60,814 nucleotides of DNA, from the IMG/VR virus record IMGVR_UViG_3300033144_004933, positions 1 through 60,814 of that record; one strand, written 5' to 3'. The notes under the pieces are model-generated. The model did not search any database. It was not told the DNA's origin and saw only the letters and a list, made by a program, of their open reading frames with translations. Positions 1 through 10,476 of this stretch are shown here, in pieces. Numbering within the stretch: position 1 is the first letter of the stretch; the number at the start of each line of letters is the position of its first letter. Source of the stretch: a virus. Made by a program: the position numbers and the translations under genes.

Positions 1-1
1 T

Positions 2-622
2 ATGAACTCTCTGGCATTAGGATTTACCAATGCTGCTGCAGGAATTGCAATAGGAGCAGCAACTGCAGATGCAAGTGCCATTTTAGATCTTACCTCAACA
101 ACAGAAGGATTTGCTTTACCTAGAATGACCACAACGCAAATGAATGCAATAGGAAGTCCAATAGAGGGATTAATGGTTTGGGATAATACAACTAATGATT
201 TAAAAGCATATGATGGGGATAATTGGATTTATTTAGGAGGAAAGTTAGAGCAGGTATATGGTATTTATACTTTTGATTTAACAGGAGATACAGATAATTT
301 GGGAGATTCAGGATCAAACACAACTCCTACAATTACCAACGCAATTCACAATGTTACTAATGTTTATAGAGTAGATCCTGACGCTACTGGTCATGAAATA
401 TCAGGAATACTTGCTCCACCTACAGGTGTAAATAGAGTAATACATATAAGTAATGTACATGTTACCAACGATATAAAATTCATGGATGATAATTCTGGAA
501 CTGCTGCAAACGGTATTTTGTTAAGAGATTCAGCAGATAAATCAATAAAAGGAAATGAAACAGCATCATTTTGGTATGACCATGTTGTATCAAAATGGAA
601 AGTATTTAATAGAGTAGGTTAA
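2..622 (+). CDS. Tail fibre / appendage protein, C-terminal part (likely 5'-truncated)
   Basis: The first ATG is at the window edge and no upstream stop is visible, so the true start probably lies outside. Residues about 20-80 show the pattern 'ASAILDLTSTTEGFALPRMTT', then 'GLMVWDNTT..LKAYDGDNWIYLGG'. Established knowledge: this module is common in fibre-like proteins of Bacteroidota phages and hosts, where it closes a repetitive fibre just before the receptor-binding or chaperone end. The remainder is Gly/Asn/Thr-rich and probably beta-structured. It is followed after 16 bases by the putative tail tubular gene, consistent with a tail appendage or head-fibre role. The exact structural role is inferred and no catalytic motif is visible. 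Confidence 0.55.
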   Translation: MNSLALGFTNAAAGIAIGAATADASAILDLTSTTEGFALPRMTTTQMNAIGSPIEGLMVWDNTTNDLKAYDGDNWIYLGGKLEQVYGIYTFDLTGDTDNLGDSGSNTTPTITNAIHNVTNVYRVDPDATGHEISGILAPPTGVNRVIHISNVHVTNDIKFMDDNSGTAANGILLRDSADKSIKGNETASFWYDHVVSKWKVFNRVG

Positions 623-638
623 TATTAAAAATTAAACA

Positions 639-1463
639 ATGGCACTAACAGGAAAATATGTAAGCATAGATAGGATTATGGAAGGTATATTCCGTGATTA
701 TGCATGGACTCATGAAATAGACTGGGTAGATGCTATGGAATGGGCAGGAGAAGCTATGGACTTAATAGCAGCTCCTAAGCAATATGTAGAAAAAGTAACT
801 GATGGTAATGAGGCTATTGGCCATCCTTGTCCTATAGAAATAAAGAAATATAGGGGTAAATTACCTTGTGGATTAGTTCAAATTACTCAAATAAGAGAAA
901 AATCTACAAAGATACCCCTTAGGTATTCCCAAGACAATTTCCATAGGGGACTTGAAAAATCAGAAGCTGATGCTCCAGAAACTACTTTATCCTGGTTTGG
1001 AAATATAAATTTTACTTCTCCCTTCATAGTTAATAGTACTCTAGTCAAGGATAATTTTAGTACTGAGCTAAGTTATAATCTATCTGATTGTTACATCTTT
1101 ACTAATTTTGAAGAAGGAGAATTGGAAATGAGCTACAAGTCTCTACCAGTAGATGAGAATGGATATCCTACTATACCAGATAATATAAAGTACATCCAAG
1201 CAGTTAAAGGATATATTGCAGAAAAAATAGGACAGAAATTATATCTATCCAATAAACTAACAACCGATAAGTTTAACTTTTTACAAAGAGAAAGGGATTG
1301 GTACATAGGTGCTGCAACTTCTGCAGGGCTAATGCCGGGCATAGATGAGATGGAGAGTTGGAAAAATCAATTTATACGGCTTATTCCTATCCTACGTTCT
1401 CATAAAACCTCTTTTAAGTATGTAGGGGACCCTGCTAAACAAAATACTCTTAATTCCTTTTAA
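639..1463 (+). CDS. Putative tail tubular / ring (adaptor) protein
   Basis: A 274-aa protein with no signal peptide or membrane segment. The N-terminal region is helical and rich in Trp and Met (residues 10-50), followed by a mixed beta region and a C-terminal helical segment. Size, helical N-terminus and position directly before the nozzle protein match the T7 gp11 / P22 gp4-type adaptor or ring proteins of crAss-like phages. This is inference from gene order and architecture, not from a diagnostic motif. The stop codon directly abuts the ATG of the next gene, so the two are probably co-translated. The start has an A-rich leader and no Shine-Dalgarno sequence, as is usual in Bacteroidota. 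Confidence 0.5.
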   Translation: MALTGKYVSIDRIMEGIFRDYAWTHEIDWVDAMEWAGEAMDLIAAPKQYVEKVTDGNEAIGHPCPIEIKKYRGKLPCGLVQITQIREKSTKIPLRYSQDNFHRGLEKSEADAPETTLSWFGNINFTSPFIVNSTLVKDNFSTELSYNLSDCYIFTNFEEGELEMSYKSLPVDENGYPTIPDNIKYIQAVKGYIAEKIGQKLYLSNKLTTDKFNFLQRERDWYIGAATSAGLMPGIDEMESWKNQFIRLIPILRSHKTSFKYVGDPAKQNTLNSF

Positions 1464-4400
1464 ATGAAGCCACAGGTACATACTAATACTTTTATAAAGG
1501 GTATGGATAAAGATACTTCTAAACAGAAGTATGAAAATACCAAATATGAGAATTTGCGTAATGGCAGGCCTATAACTGATAAAGGACTGTCTACTAGGGC
1601 TCTAGAAAATATTAAAGGAAATGCTGTTGCTTATGATTTTCCCCTTTTAAAATCTTTTATGTACATAAGTGCTACTCCTTTAACAAATGATTCTCCTTTA
1701 GTAGAAAAACAAGAAAATGTAATTATAGATTTTGATGCTAGTTATCCTACATCTGGAAATGCATATTTTTCAGGAGTTGTAACTTTTCACACCGGAGAAG
1801 AGTATCTTACCCAGATTGCAGGACTTGTAGATACTTTTAATACCACTGTAGGAACAGGAGAAGAAATAAAATACTACAAAGTTCCAGGTGGAAATAATTT
1901 AGTACTTTATACTGAATTCGTACATTTTAACGGTATTATACTTCAAAATTATTCTCCTTACGCATCTGTAGAAGTTGCAAATGATTTTTTAAACTTTAAA
2001 GTAATAGGATCTACAGTCTTAAGAGAAAGATTACTTCTATTCACAGTCAATAAGCAAGGTCCTTTAGAATATGGTCAGATTTGGGAAAATACTTATGATT
2101 CAGAAAATCCTCTGGGTACCCAAAAAATAGTATTAAAATATAATCAGAAACTTAATTTATCAGAAAAACATCCTATAGAAGCTCTTTCTTATAGGGAAAA
2201 TGAAGATACAGAGCTTTTATATTGGACTGATAATTTTCATCCTCCCCGTAAAATAAATTTAGCTGATCAAAATGCAATGGCCCTTATTCCGGATGAATTA
2301 CTATTAAGTAGTAAATCTCAATTGTATCCTGCAATGGTAAGTGGGGAAGAACAGTCTGGAGGATTACTTCCTTCCGGAATTTATTATCTAACCTATAAAC
2401 TAGAAAAATTTGGAGGAAATATTACAAATATAGCTCCCTTTAGTAATTATGTACCCCTAATCGCAGATGTAACCTCTACCCAAGGAACAGAAACTAATTA
2501 TGAAAATACTAACTATCCAGAAACTACTATAGGTACCGAAAAATCCTTACGGTATTTAATTCCTAATATACCAAAAGGGTTTGATAAAATATATGTATAT
2601 GTAGTATATCAAGATGCTCCTTCTAATCAACTTGCTTATTTAGTAGAAGAAAAATTAATAGGTAATACCTCTTCCTTAGAACTAACAATATCTTCTCTGG
2701 GAGATAAGCCTAAAGTTACAGTATCTAGCTTATTTTCCTATGATATAGACTTTGAGAAGGTTAAAACTATGGCTACTAAAGATTCCAGACTACTTTTTGG
2801 AAACGTAAAACATGCTGCTTTTGATTTAGATTTTGATGCAAGAGCCTATAGATTTAATGCTAACGGAGACTCTTATACCCCTATTAGTTCTGGAAAATTA
2901 AATTGGGGAATTGATTTAGAAGAAAATGTTATAAATCCAGAAAATGATGATAGGACTGCTAATCTTTCTCCGGATGACTATTCTTATCAGACGGATGGAG
3001 TTACAAGAGGAGGAGAAGGTCCTAATATAAAATATGAATTTACTACCAAAGAAGTTATCTTAGACTCTTGTACTAATGCTGCTCCTACTAATACAAGCCC
3101 CTGGACTGGTTATCAAAATCTGTATAAATTAACTCCTATAAAGACTCCCTTTATAAATCAGCCTATAAAAACTACTGATTTATATGATATAGAAAATAAT
3201 ATTGCCTCCCCTATAGAAATAGACTTAGGTCCTGGATTTAGAAATTTTAAGAATACCCGATGGGAACACTACTACAAAGGCTATATGAGAGATGAAATAT
3301 ATAGATTTGGAATTGTTTTCTATTCTTTAACTGGAAGTCCCTCTGAAGTAAAATGGATAGCAGATATCAGAATGCCTATAGATTCTGAATTATCTGCAAC
3401 AAATCCTGATTCTGTATTGTGTAGATGGTGGGGAAAAGATGGAACTATACCCGAGGGAGTAGGACTGCCCTATGGAATACATGATGTAGGAAGAGATGAA
3501 GGAAATACTCTTCAAGAATATAAACTTAATTATGCTTCAGTAGGAGGAAGTTTAGGAGTAAAATTTACCGTAGATGTATCTTCACTTTCAGGTAAGATAT
3601 CTGGATATTCTATTGTAAGGTCTCCGAGAGAAGAAAAAGATAGAACTATATTAGCAGAAGGGGCAATAGGAGAAGTAAGAAAAGGGGTCTTTGGAGGAGA
3701 TGCCGCAAGTACTAATACTTTAGAAGGAGAGTTATTATACAATCATACTGATGTAAATGAAGGAAATTTTTCAGCATATTCTAGTAGTTTTGATCCTCAA
3801 GAAGTAGAAGATGTAGTCACTTTTGATGCTCCGGATCTTAAATTTATGACAGGAGCTAGGATTAGAGATTATGAAGGAGGAGAAACAGAAGAGAAATCTT
3901 ATTACCTAAAACCTGTTGCAGGATATGTTCATATAGATGAATCAGATACTGGTCTTGATGTAGGGCCTCTACAAGTACCTTTTCAAATTGCTACTCCCAT
4001 AGTAGACGGGGCTCCAGTAATAGGAACTCCTACTGTAATAAAACCTGAGAGTATTCATGAAAGTTTAGGAGGTGCTGGTCCTTCCGCTTATTGTAAATCT
4101 TTATTAAGAATATTTGGAGTAGGTAGGAATTCAAGACTAAATGCAGTAAAAGAAGGACAATCTTTTCCACAAAATGCTTATGGTAAATTAGAAGATATAA
4201 AAAAGGTTGAAAGTAATACTTTAGAAAGTAAAATACAGGGACAGAGATTTTCCAACAGAGGTAATCCATTATTAATATCTGATACTACAGGAGGAGCTCC
4301 AGTCATAAAGGCTATTTTAGCAGGACCAGGAGTTTTTACAGTTCTAGGAGCAGGGAATCCTAGTAAAAAAATGGCATGGAGAATTTTAAATGAATCCTTT

Positions 4401-6767
4401 GGATATACCAACCTAACTACTAAACCCCATGAAGACAATAAAATAGGAAATTTTTCCTGGTCTTCAAATAACTCAGATATTTCCCGGAAAGGACATACAG
4501 CAATAGTAGATCTTTGCAGACTTCCAAATAACCAATATGGGGGCAATACTTATCTGGCACGTCAGAATAGTGAGTACATAACTACAGGAAACTATGTTCC
4601 CGTAAATACTACGGATACAGAACTAAGTACTGTTGTATTTGGCGGAGATATAGCAATAAGTGCTTTTGGAGAGAAAAAGATATATGAACAAGCTTACTTA
4701 GACTTACAAGGCAACCAAACTACACAAGATCCTGAATCCCTTACAATTTCTTATGTATCTCATTTAATGGGTAGAATCTTTCCAGTACAAACTATTGGTA
4801 ATATAGAATTAAGAACCGGGTTTGAGTTCAATAACTACATACAAGGAGGGGGAGGAGATATATCTCTAAGAAGAATAGCTCCTGATGAATACTTATTGCC
4901 AGTAATGTATCATAAAGAGAAGACTTTACAACACTATTTAGTAGAAGGTGCTGGAAATACTATTATAGGGGAGTTTGATACTAGGGTTTATATGTCAGAA
5001 TTAAAGATAAACGGAGAGTTATCTGATTCCTGGAGTTCTTTTAAACCTTTAAATTATATTGATGTAGATGGTCCTTATGGTCCTATAAATAAATTAGAAG
5101 TTTTAAATAGAAAAATTATCTTTTTTCAAGACCATGCTCATGGAACAGTAGACCTTAATCCTCGTTCTCTAATTACTGATTTAGAAGGAGGAGAAATTGA
5201 ACTGGGTACTGGAGCAGGATTAGTAGATTTTACTTATGCTTCTAATACAGTAGGAGCATTTCATCAATGGGGAGTTTTAAAAGGCAATGGAGCTATTTAC
5301 TTTTTTGATGCTTATCATAAGAAGATGTATAAAATAGATGGGCAAGGAGTAAGAGCACTCTCAGACCAAAAATCAATGAGTTCTTATTTCTTTAATAATA
5401 TAGTAGGTTCTGTATTAAATAAAGATAACTCCCTATTATTTGAAGGAATAGCAACTACTTTTGATTATAGATTTAATGAAGCCATATTTACTTTCCACAC
5501 AAAAGTGGGATTATATGTTAAACCTTCTGGAGAAATAAACACTGCATTAAAAGAAGTTGTTAAAACTGAATATTCAGATAGGGTATTAGGAATAGTATCT
5601 ATTCCCCTTGGGGGAGGAATATCTATTCCTTATTATTTAGCTAATTTACCAGTAGTATGTCAAATAGATACCACTGGGGAAATATATGATATTAATCATT
5701 CTTTAGATACTTATCAATTAAATTTTGATAGTACTGCAGATTACAATAAAGTAATCTCTGATCTAAATGCGGGATGTAGATTACAAATTTATGATGGTTC
5801 CTCTACGGACCCTATCCTACTTAATAAATGGGTAAATGCTCAGGTAGTACCTGGATTTCAAAGTGAACAAAATTTTCAGATAGAAGCTCCGGTAGGTTAC
5901 TTTAAATATGTATTTAGCAATAATTTAACAGATACTAATCTAAGATATAGAACTGTTACTGATGATATTAACTTTAACAACATAGTAGAAGAACTAAATT
6001 TAGGGTACAATCTTCAAATAAAAGATCAATATGGTATTTGGAGAGAAGCTACCATAAAATCTTATACTCCAGATTCAATTATTTTAAATCTAGGATTAGA
6101 GTTAGAAAATACTTTTCCTGCTGTTTCCATAACTTCAGAGTGGCCCATAGAGCTGAGAACAATAGCCTATGAGTATGTAAGTCCTGAAGGGGAAGTTATC
6201 ACTACCGGAGATGATGATACTAGGGTAGCACAGTCCATAACTTTGGTATTTAATGAAGCCATAGACGCTTTTAGCTCTTTTTATGACCATTATCCTCCTA
6301 TTTATATGAATGATACCAGGAGGATATTCAGTCAAGTTCCTAAAGGATACCGGATGTATATACATGATGAAGGAAGAAGACAAGAGTTTTATGGAGTACC
6401 TTTTCCTATGACCTTAGATTTAGTAGTAAGTCCTAAGGGAGATTGGACTAAGGTATTCAACAATGTAGAGTTCTTTACAATACTAGAAAATGAATTAGGA
6501 GAAGATATTTTTAATGAAACTTTTCAAGAACTACAGATATACAATGAATATCAGGATACAGGTACAACTACTTTAGTTCCAAATACTAATGTCAAAAGAA
6601 GAATGAGAACTTGGAGATTAGCAATCCCCAGAGATAGTTCTGGTAGCAATGCCCGGATAAGAAATCCTTATGTACAAATGTTTTTAAAATTTCTAAACAC
6701 AACTGGAGTAGATAGAAGATTTGTAGTACATGACATAAATACGCACTATATAGATGTTCCTATGTAA
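1464..6767 (+). CDS. Tail nozzle / stabilization protein (T7 gp12-like)
   Basis: A 1767-aa protein. The N-terminus contains FIKGMDKDTSKQKYENTKYE (residues 11-30), then 'NLRNGR..TDKGLSTRALENIKGN'. This matches the N-terminal signature of phage nozzle/stabilization proteins (a GMxxD segment, then an 'N.R....G.S....NIKGN' strand). The bulk is beta-rich with many short G/N/T turns, consistent with the large beta-propeller tail nozzle of podoviruses. It would form the distal portion of the short tail through which DNA and internal proteins exit. No enzymatic motif is seen. It sits immediately after the putative tubular protein and is followed by about 100 bases with a promoter-like element. The assignment rests on N-terminal pattern, size and position. 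Confidence 0.62.
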   Translation: MKPQVHTNTFIKGMDKDTSKQKYENTKYENLRNGRPITDKGLSTRALENIKGNAVAYDFPLLKSFMYISATPLTNDSPLVEKQENVIIDFDASYPTSGNAYFSGVVTFHTGEEYLTQIAGLVDTFNTTVGTGEEIKYYKVPGGNNLVLYTEFVHFNGIILQNYSPYASVEVANDFLNFKVIGSTVLRERLLLFTVNKQGPLEYGQIWENTYDSENPLGTQKIVLKYNQKLNLSEKHPIEALSYRENEDTELLYWTDNFHPPRKINLADQNAMALIPDELLLSSKSQLYPAMVSGEEQSGGLLPSGIYYLTYKLEKFGGNITNIAPFSNYVPLIADVTSTQGTETNYENTNYPETTIGTEKSLRYLIPNIPKGFDKIYVYVVYQDAPSNQLAYLVEEKLIGNTSSLELTISSLGDKPKVTVSSLFSYDIDFEKVKTMATKDSRLLFGNVKHAAFDLDFDARAYRFNANGDSYTPISSGKLNWGIDLEENVINPENDDRTANLSPDDYSYQTDGVTRGGEGPNIKYEFTTKEVILDSCTNAAPTNTSPWTGYQNLYKLTPIKTPFINQPIKTTDLYDIENNIASPIEIDLGPGFRNFKNTRWEHYYKGYMRDEIYRFGIVFYSLTGSPSEVKWIADIRMPIDSELSATNPDSVLCRWWGKDGTIPEGVGLPYGIHDVGRDEGNTLQEYKLNYASVGGSLGVKFTVDVSSLSGKISGYSIVRSPREEKDRTILAEGAIGEVRKGVFGGDAASTNTLEGELLYNHTDVNEGNFSAYSSSFDPQEVEDVVTFDAPDLKFMTGARIRDYEGGETEEKSYYLKPVAGYVHIDESDTGLDVGPLQVPFQIATPIVDGAPVIGTPTVIKPESIHESLGGAGPSAYCKSLLRIFGVGRNSRLNAVKEGQSFPQNAYGKLEDIKKVESNTLESKIQGQRFSNRGNPLLISDTTGGAPVIKAILAGPGVFTVLGAGNPSKKMAWRILNESFGYTNLTTKPHEDNKIGNFSWSSNNSDISRKGHTAIVDLCRLPNNQYGGNTYLARQNSEYITTGNYVPVNTTDTELSTVVFGGDIAISAFGEKKIYEQAYLDLQGNQTTQDPESLTISYVSHLMGRIFPVQTIGNIELRTGFEFNNYIQGGGGDISLRRIAPDEYLLPVMYHKEKTLQHYLVEGAGNTIIGEFDTRVYMSELKINGELSDSWSSFKPLNYIDVDGPYGPINKLEVLNRKIIFFQDHAHGTVDLNPRSLITDLEGGEIELGTGAGLVDFTYASNTVGAFHQWGVLKGNGAIYFFDAYHKKMYKIDGQGVRALSDQKSMSSYFFNNIVGSVLNKDNSLLFEGIATTFDYRFNEAIFTFHTKVGLYVKPSGEINTALKEVVKTEYSDRVLGIVSIPLGGGISIPYYLANLPVVCQIDTTGEIYDINHSLDTYQLNFDSTADYNKVISDLNAGCRLQIYDGSSTDPILLNKWVNAQVVPGFQSEQNFQIEAPVGYFKYVFSNNLTDTNLRYRTVTDDINFNNIVEELNLGYNLQIKDQYGIWREATIKSYTPDSIILNLGLELENTFPAVSITSEWPIELRTIAYEYVSPEGEVITTGDDDTRVAQSITLVFNEAIDAFSSFYDHYPPIYMNDTRRIFSQVPKGYRMYIHDEGRRQEFYGVPFPMTLDLVVSPKGDWTKVFNNVEFFTILENELGEDIFNETFQELQIYNEYQDTGTTTLVPNTNVKRRMRTWRLAIPRDSSGSNARIRNPYVQMFLKFLNTTGVDRRFVVHDINTHYIDVPM

Positions 6768-6855
6768 CCTAATTTTTAATATTACATATGATAATTTATA
6801 ATATACTGAATTAGATAATAAATTAGAATAACCTTTTATTTTAGGAGTAAAACTT

Positions 6856-6863
6856 TATATTTG
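6856..6863 (+). promoter_or_regulatory. Bacteroidota-type -7 promoter element (TATATTTG)
   Basis: TATATTTG matches the Bacteroidota -7 consensus TAnnTTTG exactly. It lies in the only sizeable gap of the late block, ending 5 bases before the ATG of the next gene. A transcript starting at the usual distance would be leaderless or nearly so. A clear -33 TTTG box is not obvious (an upstream T-rich stretch, TTTTATTTTA, is present), so the call is tentative. Confidence 0.35.
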
Positions 6864-6868
6864 CGATA

Positions 6869-9800
6869 ATGCCACATAATCCAACCCATATAGACCCTAC
6901 TTCTAGTGATGATGAGCCTATTTTTGGAGGCACTATTCCCTCTGTTACTGTCTATTCAGAACCAGGAGATTTAGAAGCATATAAAAATAAGATAAGAAAT
7001 AAAAATCTTTCAAATTTATATGAAAGACCTGCAGAGCTGGGAAGGGAGCTTTTAGGATTAGGAAAAGAATTGTTTGTAGACCCTGGAGTAAGACTCTATG
7101 GTAAAGGGATAGGACCAGTGACAGAAGATATGAGATATAATCTCCAAGATCTTGCAGGATTACAATATGCTCCCTTTATGGATATAAATCCAATCACAGG
7201 ACAGCCCTATGGACGAGGACTTGAAACTGCTTTAGACCTTTCCACTTATATGGGGTTAGGTATAGCTGGAGGAGTGAGGGGAGTAGGGAAAAAAATGCTT
7301 CCAAAAATAGTTAATAAATTAAAAGATATTAAAAATACTCCTACTGTACAAGCTGTGATAGACCATGCTAAAGGAGTTGCTAAAACAGTTAAAACTGGAA
7401 AATATGATAGATATGCAAGGCATGGAACAGACAAAAGTAAAGCATTAAAGAAGGAACAAGAAAAAGCTTTTGAAGAGGGATTGCAGTTTGTAGATGATTA
7501 CTTTTATGGTACTGGGGGAAGCCGTACTTTACATCCAACAATTGTAAAGAGAATAGAAGATATGTATAAAAAAGCGGGTCTTAAACCTGAGCCTTATATG
7601 GTTAAGGGAAAATTACACCAGCCTGATACAAGGATGGGAATAGTAGGAAGTGGGTTGAAGAAACATCCAGATGATTTACAGTTTCTAGGCCATAGAAATA
7701 CAAGTACTGTTGATAACCGTTTGCTAGATTTGCGTGATTCTAAAATTCCTGCTAGATATGGTGATACAAAGAAATTAATGGAGATGAGGTCAGATATATT
7801 AGGATTAAATACAGGTAATTATGCTTATACTCTTGGTACTAAGGGAAATTATCATTTATCTCCTGAAGTTGTTAGAAGCACAGCAATACATGAAGCAGGT
7901 CATAGTGGAGAAGGTATAGGATTGCTTTTAAGTGGGAAAGGGGCCCCGATGACAAGAGGGTATGGAAGTGTTTTAGCAAAGGAAGGAGGAAAAGATTTTG
8001 GTTATAAAATAGCAAATACTGATAATCCTCTTGGAAAGCGTTTTTATGATGCAATGGTAGCTCCTAAAAAATTAAAAAAAGGACAAGATTGGAGAGTTAA
8101 TTGGAAAGCATCTCCAAATGAACTTGCACAAGAAACTTTAGCAGCTAAGGGTATGTTACATTCTAAAGAGGGTACCTCCCTTTCTGCTCTCAGGGAACCT
8201 TCTGATGAGATTGTAGATAAATTAATAAAGATAAATAATTTAAACAGATTTTTTAAAAAATCCACCCCCCTGAAAGAAAAAAGAGAACTTATCAAAATGT
8301 TACTTACAGGATCTGTTCCAGCAGCAACTGTATTAAATGAAAATTACAGATATGGAGGAAATCTTTCTAAATATGCACAAGGAGCAGATGTAACTCCTTG
8401 GGATGGTAAAAAAATGGAGTCTCTTATTCCACCACTTTATTCTCCGTTGCATTTACAACAACCGAATACTCTTGAGTTCTTTACCAGGAGTGCTCAAGAA
8501 GGAGAATCACATATAGAACGAGCTTTAGACGGAAGACCTCTCGGGGCTATTTCTCCCCACATGACTCCTGAACCTTGGCAACTAGGATTTCCTTTTACAG
8601 ATGCCACTCCTGAAGAAAAAAATAGCAAGTACAAAAGTCCTTCCGTAACAAATCCAAAACAAGAAGCATCTCTTATGCCTGGAGGAGGGAGTCTTTCTGG
8701 TTTAATAAGTAAATTAGCAGAGTTTGGATTATCTTATGACGAGTATGAAAAGATGGCAAAGGATATAGCAGATGAAGCTACTAAAGAAGCAGATAGTTGG
8801 ATGGACCAACAAATAGAGGCAGGGATGCCTATAGGAAAAGCAGAAAGAGATGCTGATAGTTATAGACATGCCTTGGCAACAAGTAGGTTAGCTGAAGGGA
8901 TAGGGAAAAAGAGAGGAAATGAAAGTCCTAGCTTTATTGATAAAGCAGCAGCTTTTACAGCAAGTTTAAGACCTGAAGTAGAATCTATCTTTAATATGCA
9001 TAAAAACTATCCGGATGAAGATCTTAAATGGTATGATATTCCTAAAGGACTTCCTTATGATGTTTATAATAATCTTATAGGAGCTACACTTACTCCTGAA
9101 GAAGCTAAAGAAAAAGCCATAGCAGGGGACTTACCAAATGAACCCCTTTATGATGATATAGACGTAGGTCCACCTCCTCATTATAGAGGTGCTCAGAAAG
9201 TAGTCTGGGACCCAACTGAAGAAAATAAAGAAGAAAAAGAACTAAAACCATTTAAACTAGGAGGAAACATTCCTAATAACAACAATGTCATGAATTTACA
9301 ACAAGCAAAAAACGCTGGAAGATTCGGAGACACCGAACTAGTACATGTAAACAAAGAAGAAAAAGAACTTCTTAAACAGTATAGTGGTAAGCATACTCCT
9401 ACCATAAATCCCCATACAGGATTAGAAGAATACTGGGCCCAAGCTCTTATCCCCCTCATTCCCTGGGCAGTTAAAGGAATAGGAAAACTTTTTGGAAAAA
9501 ATAAAAGGAGTAAAGAAACTCCTGAAGTTCAAGCAGGAGGTTCTGGAATGAATCCTTTAGCAGGAGCCCAAATGGCTGACTGGATGTCTGCTATGCAAAA
9601 TAAGACTCCAGATCTTAACAACATATATAGTAGTTATGGAATGACTCCTATGTTAAGTGCTTATGGAGGAGAATTACCACAACATGGATTTGGGTTTGGA
9701 AGAGATAAGTATGGGCTATTTAACTGGGCTAATACTATGGGCAATCAATGGTCAGGAAATCAAGCGTTAGCAAACCATTTTAGTGGTAAAAATATGAGTA

Positions 9801-10465
9801 AACCTGGAGCATCTTACTCAGGTCACTCTCAGGGTCCTTCTTATACCAGCTGGTTACCTTCAAGTATGCATCAAGGAACTACCGGAATGATAGGACATAT
9901 GTTAGGAGGAATGTTCGGAAATAATTCTGGTTCTGGTTCTTCAGGACCTTCTTATGGAGCAGATACTAATTGGGATAATTATTGGAATTCCTATTGGCAA
10001 AGTAATCCCCATGCTTATTCTTTTGCAGGTCCTCAATATAATCCAAAAGGCAGACCCCCTACAGCGGGGTGGAACAGGAGCTATTCAAACTATGGTCCCG
10101 CTCAAGTTTACAACATGCCTTACTCTAAATTCGGGGGAGACTTACTCCCCCGTTTTGGATATGGAACTCCTGATAAAGAATTTGAAAAGGATGAAATGTT
10201 TATGGGAAATTTAAATAAAATAGCAGCTACTCATCCTCCAAATGGAACTTTAGAAGAAATATCTCCCAATATGGCAAAAGTTAAAGGTACTGGTCCATAT
10301 GGAGACCATGATGTACAGAATCCTAAAACTGGACAGACAGGAGTACCTATAGTTGGAGGAGAAGAAGGAACAAGAGAGGGAGAATCAGGATTTGTATTTT
10401 CCCAGAAAACTCCGTTATCTAAATTAATAAAAGATAAGTTAAAAGCTAATAACATCAAGATTTAA
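6869..10465 (+). CDS. Large virion cargo-type protein with zincin motif and GGN/GGD-L-P repeats
   Basis: A 1198-aa protein. Residues about 335-350 hold a zinc-metallopeptidase signature, IHEAGH (HEAGH at 341-345), with a possible third ligand in 'PNELAQE' about 80 residues later. Four copies of a short motif GG-[NDE]-[LI]-x-x occur near residues 495, 797, 932 and 1090; the same motif recurs in the next protein. The C-terminal third is Gly/Ser/Tyr/Pro/Asn-rich and low-complexity. The last about 100 residues ('DEMFMGNLNKIAATHPPNGTLEEI..NMAKVKGTGPYGDHDVQ') look like a compact domain. No membrane segment or signal peptide. By position it corresponds to the cargo/internal virion proteins of crAss-like phages, and a self-processing role for the zincin is conceivable. 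Function otherwise unknown. Confidence 0.5.
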   Translation: MPHNPTHIDPTSSDDEPIFGGTIPSVTVYSEPGDLEAYKNKIRNKNLSNLYERPAELGRELLGLGKELFVDPGVRLYGKGIGPVTEDMRYNLQDLAGLQYAPFMDINPITGQPYGRGLETALDLSTYMGLGIAGGVRGVGKKMLPKIVNKLKDIKNTPTVQAVIDHAKGVAKTVKTGKYDRYARHGTDKSKALKKEQEKAFEEGLQFVDDYFYGTGGSRTLHPTIVKRIEDMYKKAGLKPEPYMVKGKLHQPDTRMGIVGSGLKKHPDDLQFLGHRNTSTVDNRLLDLRDSKIPARYGDTKKLMEMRSDILGLNTGNYAYTLGTKGNYHLSPEVVRSTAIHEAGHSGEGIGLLLSGKGAPMTRGYGSVLAKEGGKDFGYKIANTDNPLGKRFYDAMVAPKKLKKGQDWRVNWKASPNELAQETLAAKGMLHSKEGTSLSALREPSDEIVDKLIKINNLNRFFKKSTPLKEKRELIKMLLTGSVPAATVLNENYRYGGNLSKYAQGADVTPWDGKKMESLIPPLYSPLHLQQPNTLEFFTRSAQEGESHIERALDGRPLGAISPHMTPEPWQLGFPFTDATPEEKNSKYKSPSVTNPKQEASLMPGGGSLSGLISKLAEFGLSYDEYEKMAKDIADEATKEADSWMDQQIEAGMPIGKAERDADSYRHALATSRLAEGIGKKRGNESPSFIDKAAAFTASLRPEVESIFNMHKNYPDEDLKWYDIPKGLPYDVYNNLIGATLTPEEAKEKAIAGDLPNEPLYDDIDVGPPPHYRGAQKVVWDPTEENKEEKELKPFKLGGNIPNNNNVMNLQQAKNAGRFGDTELVHVNKEEKELLKQYSGKHTPTINPHTGLEEYWAQALIPLIPWAVKGIGKLFGKNKRSKETPEVQAGGSGMNPLAGAQMADWMSAMQNKTPDLNNIYSSYGMTPMLSAYGGELPQHGFGFGRDKYGLFNWANTMGNQWSGNQALANHFSGKNMSKPGASYSGHSQGPSYTSWLPSSMHQGTTGMIGHMLGGMFGNNSGSGSSGPSYGADTNWDNYWNSYWQSNPHAYSFAGPQYNPKGRPPTAGWNRSYSNYGPAQVYNMPYSKFGGDLLPRFGYGTPDKEFEKDEMFMGNLNKIAATHPPNGTLEEISPNMAKVKGTGPYGDHDVQNPKTGQTGVPIVGGEEGTREGESGFVFSQKTPLSKLIKDKLKANNIKI

Positions 10466-10476
10466 ATCCTAACAGA

